A stretch of 64,000 bases of DNA, from the NCBI GenBank assembly GCA_022072085.1, contig JAJVII010000015.1:230442-294441 (forward strand), in the 5' to 3' direction. Under the pieces are notes generated by a model that saw only the letters and a list, made by a program, of their open reading frames with translations, ran no database searches and was not told the origin of the DNA. The DNA comes from Phycisphaerae bacterium (lineage in GTDB: Bacteria; Planctomycetota; Phycisphaerae; JAJVII01). Made by a program: the position numbers and the translations under genes. Numbering within the stretch: the stretch's first letter is position 1; the number at the start of each line of letters is the position of its first letter. Shown piece by piece: positions 53,597 through 61,131 of this stretch.

Positions 53597-54322
53597 ATGA
53601 GCCAGGATGCCGCAGGCCGACCGCAGTCGCTGAGCATCTTCTTCCCGGCCTATAACGAGGAAGCCAACCTGCCGACGCTGATCGAGCGGACTCTGGCCGC
53701 CGTGCGCCCGCTGACCGACGACTTCGAGATCATCATCGTCAACGACGGATCGAGCGACCGCACCCAGGAGGTGGCCGAGGCGATCGCCCGCGAGCATCCG
53801 CAGGTCCGCCCGGTCCGCCACGAGGTCAACAAGGGCTACGGCGGGGCGCTGATCACCGGCTTCGAGTCGGCGACGCGGGACGCCGTCTTCTTCTCCGACA
53901 GCGACAACCAGTTCGACCTCGCGGAGATCGCGAAGTTCTGGGAACTGATCGGCCGACACGACGCGGTGATCGGCTACCGCATCAAGCGGGCTGACCCGTT
54001 CATGCGCAAAGTGAATGCCTTCTGCTGGGGTCGGCTGATCCGCGTGCTGTTCGGCTTCAAGGTGCGCGACTTGGACTGCGCGTTCAAGATGTTCCGCCGC
54101 GGGGCGCTGGAAGGCATCTCGCTGGGCAGCCGCGGGGCCACCATCACCGTCGAACTGATGGCCCGCCTGCACCGCAAGGGCGTCCGCTGGGTGCAGGTGG
54201 GCGTGCATCACTACCCGCGCAAGGCCGGCGTTCAGACCGGGGCCAAGCTGCGCGTGATCCTGCGGGCCTTCGCCGACCTGTTCCGCCTCCGCCGCCGCCT
54301 TCGCCGCGAGCAGACCCGATAG
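53597..54322 (+). CDS. Family 2 glycosyltransferase (polyprenyl-phosphate mannosyltransferase-like)
   Basis: 241 aa. GT2 features are in order: LSIFFPAYNEEANLPTLI, IIIVNDGSSDRT with the nucleotide-binding Asp, and DSDNQFDL as the D-x-D region. LDCAFKMFRRGAL and VELMARLHRKG continue the DPM1-like pattern. No membrane helices follow, so it is a soluble or peripheral enzyme, probably transferring a sugar onto polyprenyl phosphate. The start follows GAGG. It is followed by a 414-bp gap filled mostly by a repeat element, so pgpA is probably a separate transcription unit. Confidence 0.88.
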   Translation: MSQDAAGRPQSLSIFFPAYNEEANLPTLIERTLAAVRPLTDDFEIIIVNDGSSDRTQEVAEAIAREHPQVRPVRHEVNKGYGGALITGFESATRDAVFFSDSDNQFDLAEIAKFWELIGRHDAVIGYRIKRADPFMRKVNAFCWGRLIRVLFGFKVRDLDCAFKMFRRGALEGISLGSRGATITVELMARLHRKGVRWVQVGVHHYPRKAGVQTGAKLRVILRAFADLFRLRRRLRREQTR

Positions 54323-54388
54323 TGGCCGGTCGCGTCTGCACGTTTACTGGATCCTCCAAGAGCAATATTCACCACAGAGGCAGAGCAT

Positions 54389-54560
54389 ATTTCATGATTC
54401 AGTTCGCCGCTGAGGCGCAGAGGCGCTGAGAGAAAGGATTTGGAGCAAGACCGGCATCGGAGGAAACAGGAATACTCTGATGCGAGGTCTTTCATAAACC
54501 CTTGTCCCTCTGCGACTCAGCGCCTCAGCGGCCAATTATGAAGAATCCTGAGACACAGAG
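54389..54560. repeat. Foldback repeat element, copy 2
   Basis: About 165 bp that match copy 1 at both ends: TTTCATGATTCAGTTCGCCG on the left and CGCCTCAGCGGCCAATTATG on the right, with the same inverted-end design and a diverged middle. A conserved TCCTGAGACACAGAG follows the right end. Confidence 0.8.
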
Positions 54561-54603
54561 AAGATGAAACCGAAGGCATGAAGAATCGGAATCTTCTCTC
54601 GAT

Positions 54604-54634
54604 CTCTCTGTGCCCCTGTGCCTCTGTGGTTAAT
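54604..54634. repeat. CTCTGTG repeat, right outer arm of copy 2
   Basis: CTCTCTGTGCCCCTGTGCC plus CTCTGTGGTTAAT. Bases 54616-54630 are inverted relative to ACCACAGAGGCAGAG at 54371-54385 (14 of 15), so copy 2 is nested in a larger foldback of about 260 bp. Confidence 0.7.
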
Positions 54635-54701
54635 GAGGACTTCTCTTGCGGGCTTCAACGAGAGTCTAGCAGCGTCCGTAAGGGAGCGCGAAACTGCACG
54701 A

Positions 54702-54730
54702 TTGGTCCGTCAGTCGGCAAACCCTATAAT
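54702..54730 (+). promoter_or_regulatory. Sigma-70-type promoter giving a probably leaderless pgpA mRNA
   Basis: TTGGTC (54702-54707) and a perfect TATAAT (54725-54730) are 17 bp apart. The ATG of pgpA begins seven bases after the -10 box, where transcription should start. Confidence 0.6.
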
Positions 54731-54736
54731 CTCCTC

Positions 54737-55249
54737 ATGCAACGCGTCGGACTCATGCTGGTCACCGGGCTGGGCAGCGGGCTGTCGCCGATCGCGCCGG
54801 GCACAGCCGGTTCGGTCGTCGCCGTCGGGCTATGGATGCTGGCGGTCGCAGGGTGCGGCGGCAACCTGGCCTGCCTGAACCTGACGGCCGCCGCAGGCGT
54901 CGCCGTCGCCTCGCTCGGCTGCGTCGCGCTGTCGCCGGGGGCGATCCTGCACTTCGGCCGATCCGACCCCAAGCCGGTCGTCCTGGACGAGTGGGCCGGG
55001 CAATGGATCGCGCTGATGGTCTATCCGTTCGGCGGGTACTTCGTCCCCGGTCACTGGCCGCACCTGATGATTATCGCCGCGTCGCAGTTCATGCTGTTCC
55101 GGCTGTTCGACGTGATGAAGTTCCCGCCCTGCCGGCGTCTGGAGCGTCTGCCGCTGGGCTGGGGCATCCTCTGCGACGACCTGTTCGCGGGTCTCTACGC
55201 CAACATCTGCGGGCAGGCGCTGCTGTGGCTGGCCTACGCCCGAACATGA
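54737..55249 (+). CDS. pgpA: Phosphatidylglycerophosphatase A
   Basis: 170 aa from the ATG at 54737; the frame is open upstream but that part is repeat DNA. The opening TGLGSGLSPIAPGTAGS matches PgpA, and VVLDEWAGQW and FRLFDVMKFPPCRRLERLP are further family signatures. About four membrane segments are present. PgpA removes phosphate from phosphatidylglycerophosphate to give phosphatidylglycerol at the inner membrane. The expected Shine-Dalgarno sequence is absent (CTCCTC precedes the ATG), consistent with leaderless translation. It is followed by the PAC2 gene 48 bp later. Confidence 0.93.
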   Translation: MQRVGLMLVTGLGSGLSPIAPGTAGSVVAVGLWMLAVAGCGGNLACLNLTAAAGVAVASLGCVALSPGAILHFGRSDPKPVVLDEWAGQWIALMVYPFGGYFVPGHWPHLMIIAASQFMLFRLFDVMKFPPCRRLERLPLGWGILCDDLFAGLYANICGQALLWLAYART

Positions 55250-55297
55250 CGCCCAGCCGACCGTCAGCGGCGTGAACGCTCCACGGAAGGGACTACA

Positions 55298-56167
55298 TTG
55301 AATCGGACACACCTGAACATCCTGAATCGCCCGGCCATGGCAGACACGCGGCTGCTCATCGGGTTCACCGGCTGGATGGACGGCGGCGAGGTCTCCACCG
55401 GCACGGTGGACTGGCTGATCCGCAAGCTGGAGGCCCAGGCGGTCGCGGAGATACCGGCTGAGACGTTCAACCTGTTCAGCTTCCCGGGCAACATGGAACT
55501 GTCGGCCATGTTCCGCCCGCACGTGAAGATCGAACAGGGGTTGATCACGCGGTTCACGCCGCCGGCGTCGCGATTCTGGGCCAACGCCGAGCATCGCCTG
55601 CTGCTGCTCCAGGGCCGCGAGCCGCAGCTCGACTGGGTGGGCTTCGCCGAGGCCGTCTTCGAGGCCGTGCGCCAGTTCGACGTGCGGACGATCTACTTCG
55701 TCGGCAGCGTCGCGGGGGTCGTGCCGCACACGCGCGACCCGCGGTTCTTCTGCTCGGTCAGCCACGCGGCAATGCGCGACGAGATGGCCCGGTTCGGCGT
55801 GCGGGCCAGCGGCTACGAGGGGCCCGGCAGCTTCGTCACCTTCCTCACGGTGCAGGCGACGAGGATGAACCTGCCCCTGGCGACGCTGGTGGCCGAGATT
55901 CCGCCTTACGTCGAGGGGCACAACCCGCGCTGCATCGAGGCGACGCTGCGGCGGCTGGCGGCGATCCTCAACCTCCCCCTGGGCCTGGACGACCTGCGGA
56001 CCACCAGCGACGCGTTCGAGCAGCGCGTCAACGAGAGCGTCGAGGACCGCCCGGAGGTCCGCGAGATGATCGCCCGCATGGAGAGCGACTACGACAACGA
56101 CCTGCTGAACACCGAGATGGGCGACTTCAAGAGCTGGCTCCAGCAGCGCGGAATTGAACTGGACTGA
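55298..56167 (+). CDS. PAC2-family protein
   Basis: 289 aa starting at TTG 55298, which has GGAAGG at good spacing; an ATG 13 codons later (MADTRLLIGF) is the alternative. RLLIGFTGWMDGGEVSTGTVDWLI, LLLLQGREPQLDW and ASGYEGPGSFVTFL follow the PAC2 (proteasome assembly chaperone 2) pattern seen in bacteria with or without proteasomes. The C-terminal 60 residues are charged and helical. The bacterial role of the family is unclear. It lies downstream of pgpA and converges on the FemAB-like gene across the foldback element at 56194-56359. Confidence 0.8.
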   Translation: MNRTHLNILNRPAMADTRLLIGFTGWMDGGEVSTGTVDWLIRKLEAQAVAEIPAETFNLFSFPGNMELSAMFRPHVKIEQGLITRFTPPASRFWANAEHRLLLLQGREPQLDWVGFAEAVFEAVRQFDVRTIYFVGSVAGVVPHTRDPRFFCSVSHAAMRDEMARFGVRASGYEGPGSFVTFLTVQATRMNLPLATLVAEIPPYVEGHNPRCIEATLRRLAAILNLPLGLDDLRTTSDAFEQRVNESVEDRPEVREMIARMESDYDNDLLNTEMGDFKSWLQQRGIELD

Positions 56168-56193
56168 CGGACGCAGGGGCGAGGATCTTGCCT

Positions 56194-56359
56194 CTAGGCT
56201 CTGTCTGACGAATCGCTCTGGCTTCGAGCGGCTGCGTTCGCGGCTGGCGGCGTTGGCCTGCATCGGCGATACGGAGGAGTATCGCCTGCTTCGGCCGCCT
56301 TGCCAGCCACGAACTCGCGCGCTCTCTGGCCGACGACCGATTCGTCAGACAGAGCCTAG
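56194..56359. mobile_element. MITE-like foldback element with perfect 22-bp inverted ends and TA flanks
   Basis: The 22 bases at 56194-56215 and 56338-56359 are exact reverse complements. TA dinucleotides at 56195-56196 and 56357-56358 bracket the core, as expected for an IS630/Tc1-mariner-type TA duplication. A second perfect hairpin, GGCGATAC / GTATCGCC (56265-56272, 56279-56286), sits almost exactly at the centre, so the whole unit is a long imperfect palindrome. It encodes nothing. Its right end provides the TAG stop codon of the FemAB-like gene. Confidence 0.82.
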
Positions 56360-57384
56360 ACCGCGGCGGCCGCCTCCCTGAGCCACGCCGGCGCCAAGGC
56401 CACCGCCCGCAGCAGAGGCGCCACGCCCCGGCGCAACACCCACATGGACGCCGACAGGCCGGGCGAGACCCACTTCAGCCGTGTAATCGGCGTGCGCCGG
56501 GCCCCGAACGATTCCTTCCAGAACGAAAGGCTCGGCCTGCCCGCGCCGGTGAAGTCCAGCGTCCGGAAGCCGTTGCGGTTGGCCCAGCTCATGCCCTCCC
56601 ACATCAGCAGCGTCGCGGCCCCGTACTCCACATAGTCGTAATCGGTCGCGGTGTGGATCGCGTAGGCCGTGTCGCCGAAGTGCGCGAAGAAGCTGCCCCC
56701 GATCATCTGCTCGCCCAGCATGGCCCGGACGCAGTGGACGCGCCCGCCGGCGTGCAGCGAGTCGAGTATGCTCCGCAGCTCGTCGCGCGAGAACAGCGGC
56801 GGAAGCCCCTGGCGGGCCAGGACCCCCAGGGCCATCTCCGCATGTCGGTCGATGAACGGGCGCAGGTCGCTTTCGACGATCTCGACCCCGCGGCGGCGCG
56901 ACTTGCGGATCACCTCGCGGCAGCGCTTCTGGCAGCGGGCGAAGACCGCGTCGTGGCTGCCGGTCACATCGGCCAGGTAGGTGTCGGACTGGGCCCGCGA
57001 GAACCGCCGGCCGGTCGAAACCTCCGGGGCGATCTGGCGCGGAAACGTGATCGCGGAATACCCGACGCCCTGGTGGCGGATCCATCGCGCGAAGTCGTCG
57101 AGCATCTCCCCCAGCAGCGCCGGGTCCACCAGCGGGCCGAGGTACGGCGAGTCGGCGCGGAAGGATGACGAGCAGACCTTCACCAGGCGGCGCCGGAAGA
57201 AGAACATGGGAAACAGCCCGACCGGCTCGTCGGCGCGCTGGATGACCAGCGTCCGCAGCCGATGGCCCCGGGCGGCCTCAATCCCCCGCAGCCATTCAAG
57301 CGTGTGGAAGACGGTCGCTCCGGGCAGAGCCTGGAGAAGGAGATTCCACTCCGCGTCGCTGTGTACCGGCCTGAAGGTGTACAT
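56356..57384 (-). CDS. FemAB-like GNAT acyltransferase
   Basis: 342 aa from the ATG at 57384 (GGGGA upstream); an in-frame ATG seven codons earlier is possible. Two GNAT-like halves are visible, as in FemAB/BioF2-type proteins: an N-terminal one (WNLLLQALPGATVFHTLEWL, LVIQRADEPVGLFPMFFF) and a C-terminal one (VHCVRAMLGEQMIGGSFF, GAATLLMWEGMSWANRNG, LDFTGAGRPSLSFWKESFG). Such proteins transfer amino acids or acyl groups, often in cell-wall or exopolysaccharide settings, including exosortase-linked loci. The stop codon TAG lies within the terminal repeat of the foldback element, so the natural C-terminus may have been altered. Confidence 0.82.
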   Translation of the reverse strand: MYTFRPVHSDAEWNLLLQALPGATVFHTLEWLRGIEAARGHRLRTLVIQRADEPVGLFPMFFFRRRLVKVCSSSFRADSPYLGPLVDPALLGEMLDDFARWIRHQGVGYSAITFPRQIAPEVSTGRRFSRAQSDTYLADVTGSHDAVFARCQKRCREVIRKSRRRGVEIVESDLRPFIDRHAEMALGVLARQGLPPLFSRDELRSILDSLHAGGRVHCVRAMLGEQMIGGSFFAHFGDTAYAIHTATDYDYVEYGAATLLMWEGMSWANRNGFRTLDFTGAGRPSLSFWKESFGARRTPITRLKWVSPGLSASMWVLRRGVAPLLRAVALAPAWLREAAAAV

Positions 57385-57642
57385 TCGTCCCCGACTCGCT
57401 GGCAATCAGATGGAAACTGAATCCGTACAGAAATCCCGGCGGACCCTCCAACGACGAGGTTGTGAGCAAATTCTATGCCACCGGACGGCAGACGGCGTGC
57501 CCGCGATGTAACTACTGGGAAATACTTGTGTAACAAGGAATATCGCGATGGCGACAGAATTGCGGCCTGCGCCGACTGTTGCCGGAACGCAACACCCGCG
57601 TTGCCACGACGCATCACGCCGAAAACGAAGCGATTCGTCGGG

Positions 57643-58833
57643 CTACCGCCCCCATTCCGCCTCGCGCTGGAGGATCCGCCCCCAGACCGCATCGATCGCG
57701 GCCTGGAGTTCGGGCGTTGCCTTGGTCCGCTGCTCGAAGATATAGTCCCGCGCCGCCGAGCCCATCAGCAGCAGATCCTGCTCGGCCATCTTCCGCACGA
57801 TCGGATCGGGGTCCAGCAGCTTGGTCGCCTGGCAGATAGGCCTTATCCCGGCCCGCAGCCGGGCCTGCTGCACCGCATCGGCCAGTCTGCCGGCCGCGTC
57901 GAATTTCAGTTCCACCGAAACGAAGCCCTGGTTCCCGCCGCCTTCCGCCTGCGCCCGCCCGTCGGCGGCGGTAATCCGTGCCGCCTCCTCGCCGGGCCGA
58001 TCCGTCTGGACCTGGAGCGACGTCTCATCCAGCGAGAACTGGAACATGCCATCGCTGACAAGCACCTCCCCCAGCGCCAGCCACGCCCGCACGGCCGCCT
58101 TTGCGTTCGCGTCGTCCTTGCCCGGCTGGCGGATCGCCGGAAGGTTCTCGCGGAAGAATGCCTTGAGCCCCTCAACGTCCGTCTCGTGCCGGACCTGACC
58201 CTTGCGGTCGAGGATGAAGATATTGTGGTCCTTCAGTGGTCCCGGCGGCACCATCCGCGCGACCGGATACATCGGCACGAGGTTTGCGCAGAACAGCCGG
58301 TCGGGGAACAGCGCCTCCAGCGCCGGCTCCTCGACGCGCCACGTTCGGCCGATCACCTTGCACGGTCGGCCGGCATTGTCCTTCTGGTCGGCGGCCCACT
58401 TCTCGATCACCTCGGCCGGCTCGAAGCCCCAGTCCAGCCGCACGATCGCCTTGTTCAGCGCCGCGATGCGGACGCGGGTGATCATCTGGACGCGGATGCT
58501 GCGATCCCCGGCGATCTGGACCATCCCGCCGGTCCTGGAGCGATAGGTGTCGCTCTTCAGTTCGTCGTCGCCGACCAGCTTGTCGGGCTGGTCCGCCGCC
58601 TCGCGCATCGCCGGCAGCATGACCTTGCCGCCGGCCACCAGGTCGGCCGCCGCCGCGTCCGCGTTCATGTTGGCCGGGTCGAGCTGGCGCAGCGTCCTGG
58701 CGACGAACGCCCGCTGCTCGTCGGTGACGGCCGGCTGACTGGTCGGGGCATCCGGTGGCGGCGCGGGCTGGTCGGCCATGGCAACGGAAGTCAGGAGCAA
58801 CAGGACACACCCGATCGGCGAAAAACCCTTCAT
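57643..58833 (-). CDS. Secreted hypothetical protein
   Basis: 396 aa, ATG at 58833 after AAGGAGG. The signal peptide is MKGFSPIGCVLLLLTSVAMA, then a Pro/Ser/Thr-rich linker (PAPPPDAPTSQPAVTDEQ). The mature part is mixed alpha/beta with several Asp/Arg-rich segments (MVQIAGDRSIRVQMITRVRI, DHNIFILDRKGQVRHETDV). The C-terminal helical part (IRKMAEQDLLLMGSAARDYIFEQRT) resembles one HEAT-like unit. No known domain recognised. The 237 bp between this gene and the FemAB-like gene (57406-57642) hold no gene. Confidence 0.7.
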   Translation of the reverse strand: MKGFSPIGCVLLLLTSVAMADQPAPPPDAPTSQPAVTDEQRAFVARTLRQLDPANMNADAAAADLVAGGKVMLPAMREAADQPDKLVGDDELKSDTYRSRTGGMVQIAGDRSIRVQMITRVRIAALNKAIVRLDWGFEPAEVIEKWAADQKDNAGRPCKVIGRTWRVEEPALEALFPDRLFCANLVPMYPVARMVPPGPLKDHNIFILDRKGQVRHETDVEGLKAFFRENLPAIRQPGKDDANAKAAVRAWLALGEVLVSDGMFQFSLDETSLQVQTDRPGEEAARITAADGRAQAEGGGNQGFVSVELKFDAAGRLADAVQQARLRAGIRPICQATKLLDPDPIVRKMAEQDLLLMGSAARDYIFEQRTKATPELQAAIDAVWGRILQREAEWGR

Positions 58834-58923
58834 CGCATGCCTCCTTGGAATCCCCCGAATCTTTGACGCCCTCAGTTGCCGGGTGTTCCCTCGGTCGGCC
58901 GATTCAGACGCTCGTTCGATTCC

Positions 58924-60048
58924 TCACTCCGGCTGCGATGTGGGGGCAGGGGCCGGCAGGTCGAACTCCGCCGGCGGGCGCCAGGCCCACGTGCCGCCCG
59001 GGCCCACGAAAATCACGATATTGTCGATATCGGAATACCGCAGCCGGCCATAAACGCCGTAGCCGTCGGTGCTGGGCAACTCGCCCCCGGGCTTCAGCGG
59101 CAGCCAACGGTTGGCCGCGAGGTCCAGCACGCCCATCGGCGCGACCTTGCTGCCGCCCAGGTGGACGGCGACATCCTGCCGCGGCAGGTAGGTCATGCCG
59201 CCGCCGGCCGGGGTGTAGGCCGACGTGTCCGACTTCTCGAACTTGAACGTCGCCGGGTCGATCAGCCCGACCGTCTTGCCGTCGCGGGCGGTCAGGATCA
59301 GCCGGTCGCGCTTCGGCGACCAGTCCATCCGCGTGCCCAGCCCGCCGGCGATTTCCGGCCGCACGTCGTGCTTGCTCCATTTGCCCGTCTTGAGGTCGAA
59401 CTGCCACAGCGGGGGCCAGCTTTGCCCCGGCCAGGCCCAGACCACGCCGCGTTTGGCGTCGAAGGCGGTGCCGCCGTCGTAGCAGTCCGGGCCGTCGGTC
59501 GCCAGCAGTTTCCACTTGTTGGCCGCGTAGTCGTACATCCACGCGTCGCGCGGCGTCGGGCAGGTCGGCTTGATGCTGCCCCAGCCCGGCCCGCAGCCGG
59601 ACCAGATGAACATCCCGCCGGCCGACGGCACGAAGACCTGCATCTGGTAACTGTGCCGGGTGTAGGGCTTGTCGCTGTCGCGGAGCTTGCCCTGGCTGTT
59701 GTCGATGTTGGCGTTGGTGTAGCGTGACTCGGCGTCTGGGGCGTACATCCGCTTCCAGGTCAGCGTGGCCATCTCCAGGGCGCAGACCTCGTTGCCCCAG
59801 TAGTCGGCGTGCCCGCCGCCGAAAATCAGGAAGACATTGTTCTTCGAGTCGAACACGCCGCCGCTGTAGGCCATGATCCCCTTGGGCGCCGGCGGAGGCG
59901 GAGCGATCTTCCGCCATGTGTTGGGGGCGATGTCAGCCAGCCCGGGATTGGGCCTGGCCGCGTCCGGCTGGGAGGTCGGCCGGGCGTCGGCCCGGGCGAC
60001 GCCCGTCACTGCCAGAAGCGCCACCAGAATGCAGGTCAGTCTCTTCAT
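58924..60048 (-). CDS. Secreted kelch/galactose-oxidase-like beta-propeller protein
   Basis: 374 aa, ATG at 60048 behind AGGAGGAAG. The signal peptide is MKRLTCILVALLAVTGVARA, then a TSQPDAARPNPG linker. Kelch-type strands recur about every 50 residues: GGVFDSKNNVFLIFGGGHADY, DAWMYDYAANKWKLL, GGTAFDAKRGVVWAWPG and GRLRYSDIDNIVIFVGP. The C-terminus ends in another PAPTSQPE linker, so a missing or shed anchor is possible. The propeller is of a different kind from the NHL array at 17-30 kb. Binding partner unknown. It lies 42 bp downstream of the MBL-fold gene and is probably cotranscribed with it. Confidence 0.75.
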   Translation of the reverse strand: MKRLTCILVALLAVTGVARADARPTSQPDAARPNPGLADIAPNTWRKIAPPPPAPKGIMAYSGGVFDSKNNVFLIFGGGHADYWGNEVCALEMATLTWKRMYAPDAESRYTNANIDNSQGKLRDSDKPYTRHSYQMQVFVPSAGGMFIWSGCGPGWGSIKPTCPTPRDAWMYDYAANKWKLLATDGPDCYDGGTAFDAKRGVVWAWPGQSWPPLWQFDLKTGKWSKHDVRPEIAGGLGTRMDWSPKRDRLILTARDGKTVGLIDPATFKFEKSDTSAYTPAGGGMTYLPRQDVAVHLGGSKVAPMGVLDLAANRWLPLKPGGELPSTDGYGVYGRLRYSDIDNIVIFVGPGGTWAWRPPAEFDLPAPAPTSQPE

Positions 60049-60090
60049 CTTGCTTCCTCCTGTTGTTGCGCGGGCTGCCCGCCTCGCCGG

Positions 60091-61026
60091 TCAGTGTTCG
60101 GCCTTCGCCCAGTTCAGCGACGTCGTCCGCGTGGCCAGTCCGCGCTGTACCAGGTCGGTCAGGAATGCCGTCACCGTCGTCACGGCGTAGGGCGGCAGGC
60201 CCTGCGGCGGCTTGGGCAGCACGCGGTCCATGACGATCCGCGTCGCCGCCGCCGGCGTCACCTCGCCGACCTCCAGCAGTTCCAGCAGCACCGACTCGAT
60301 CGCCGCCAGCCGGCCTGACGCGGACGCCAGATCCAGCGGCACGTCGGCCCCGGTCCGCGGCTGTCGATGGCCTTTGAGCAGCCAGCGCGGGGCCAGTTCC
60401 TCCAGCCGCGCCAGGCTGCGGCGCTGCGACGCGACGTCGGTGAACAGCCCCAGCCAGTTCTCCGACACATCCATGCCGCCCTGGATCAGGTCGCCGATGA
60501 TGGCGATGCCGCGCTCGGCGTCCAGCAGCGTCGTCAGCCCGCGGTGATGGCCCGGCATGTGAATCGCGGCCAGCTTCACCCCCGCGTGTTCGACGACGTC
60601 CCCGTCACGGACCAGCCGATCAACGCGGACGATCTCCCCGCCGCTGTCGTTGAAAGTCTCCCAGGCCGCCGGGCCTGTCTTGGCCGTCGGAGCGCCAATC
60701 TCGACGAACGCGCCCCAGCGGTCCTCGATGTCGACCGCCGACGCCGGCGATGCCCAGACCGGCGCGCCGCACCACCGGACCAGCCCGGCGGCCCCGCCGT
60801 AGTGGTCTACGTGTCCGTGAGTGATCCAGATCGCCCGCACGCCCTCGGGACGGTAGCCCGCGTCGCCGAGCGTCTGCACGACGCCTTCGGCCGTGGCCGC
60901 GCCGCCGCTGTCGACGATCAGCGAGTCGGTCGCTGACCCCAGCACGTAGACGTTGGAGGTGCTGCCCGAGAGGGGGATCTCGACGTAGCACAGGTCGTCG
61001 AAGATGGAACGGAAGGGGTAGGACAT
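60091..61026 (-). CDS. Metallo-beta-lactamase-fold hydrolase
   Basis: 311 aa with no signal peptide, ATG at 61026 behind GGGAG. The MBL metal-binding motif is ITHGHVDHYGG (His70, His72, Asp74, His75), with His160 in MPGHHRG and Asp179 in IGDLIQGG. The N-terminal beta region (NVYVLGSATDSLIVDSGG) is typical. A C-terminal helical domain (about 235-311) resembles the winged-helix extension of glyoxalase-II/LACTB2-like proteins. It would be a cytoplasmic zinc hydrolase, probably of a thioester or lactone. Substrate unknown. Confidence 0.88.
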   Translation of the reverse strand: MSYPFRSIFDDLCYVEIPLSGSTSNVYVLGSATDSLIVDSGGAATAEGVVQTLGDAGYRPEGVRAIWITHGHVDHYGGAAGLVRWCGAPVWASPASAVDIEDRWGAFVEIGAPTAKTGPAAWETFNDSGGEIVRVDRLVRDGDVVEHAGVKLAAIHMPGHHRGLTTLLDAERGIAIIGDLIQGGMDVSENWLGLFTDVASQRRSLARLEELAPRWLLKGHRQPRTGADVPLDLASASGRLAAIESVLLELLEVGEVTPAAATRIVMDRVLPKPPQGLPPYAVTTVTAFLTDLVQRGLATRTTSLNWAKAEH

Positions 61027-61131
61027 TTGCGTCTCCCGGGTCCATTCGGCCTGGAAGGGCCCGTCTGATGGTGCAACATTTCCTTCCAGCCGCGCTCGGT
61101 GACGCGCGCGGCTGAACGGCCGACCCCGATC

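Larger units (their letters stand above)
54323..54736. other. Intergenic region filled by repeat elements and the pgpA promoter
   Basis: 414 bp. It holds foldback copy 2 (54389-54560), outer inverted arms at 54371-54385 and 54616-54630, a CTCTGTG repeat and the promoter at 54702-54730. No gene is supported here. Confidence 0.7.

Noticed and set aside
57525..57537. Palindrome CTTGT-GTA-ACAAG upstream of the FemAB-like gene
   Set aside because: Too short to separate from chance; no second copy noticed.
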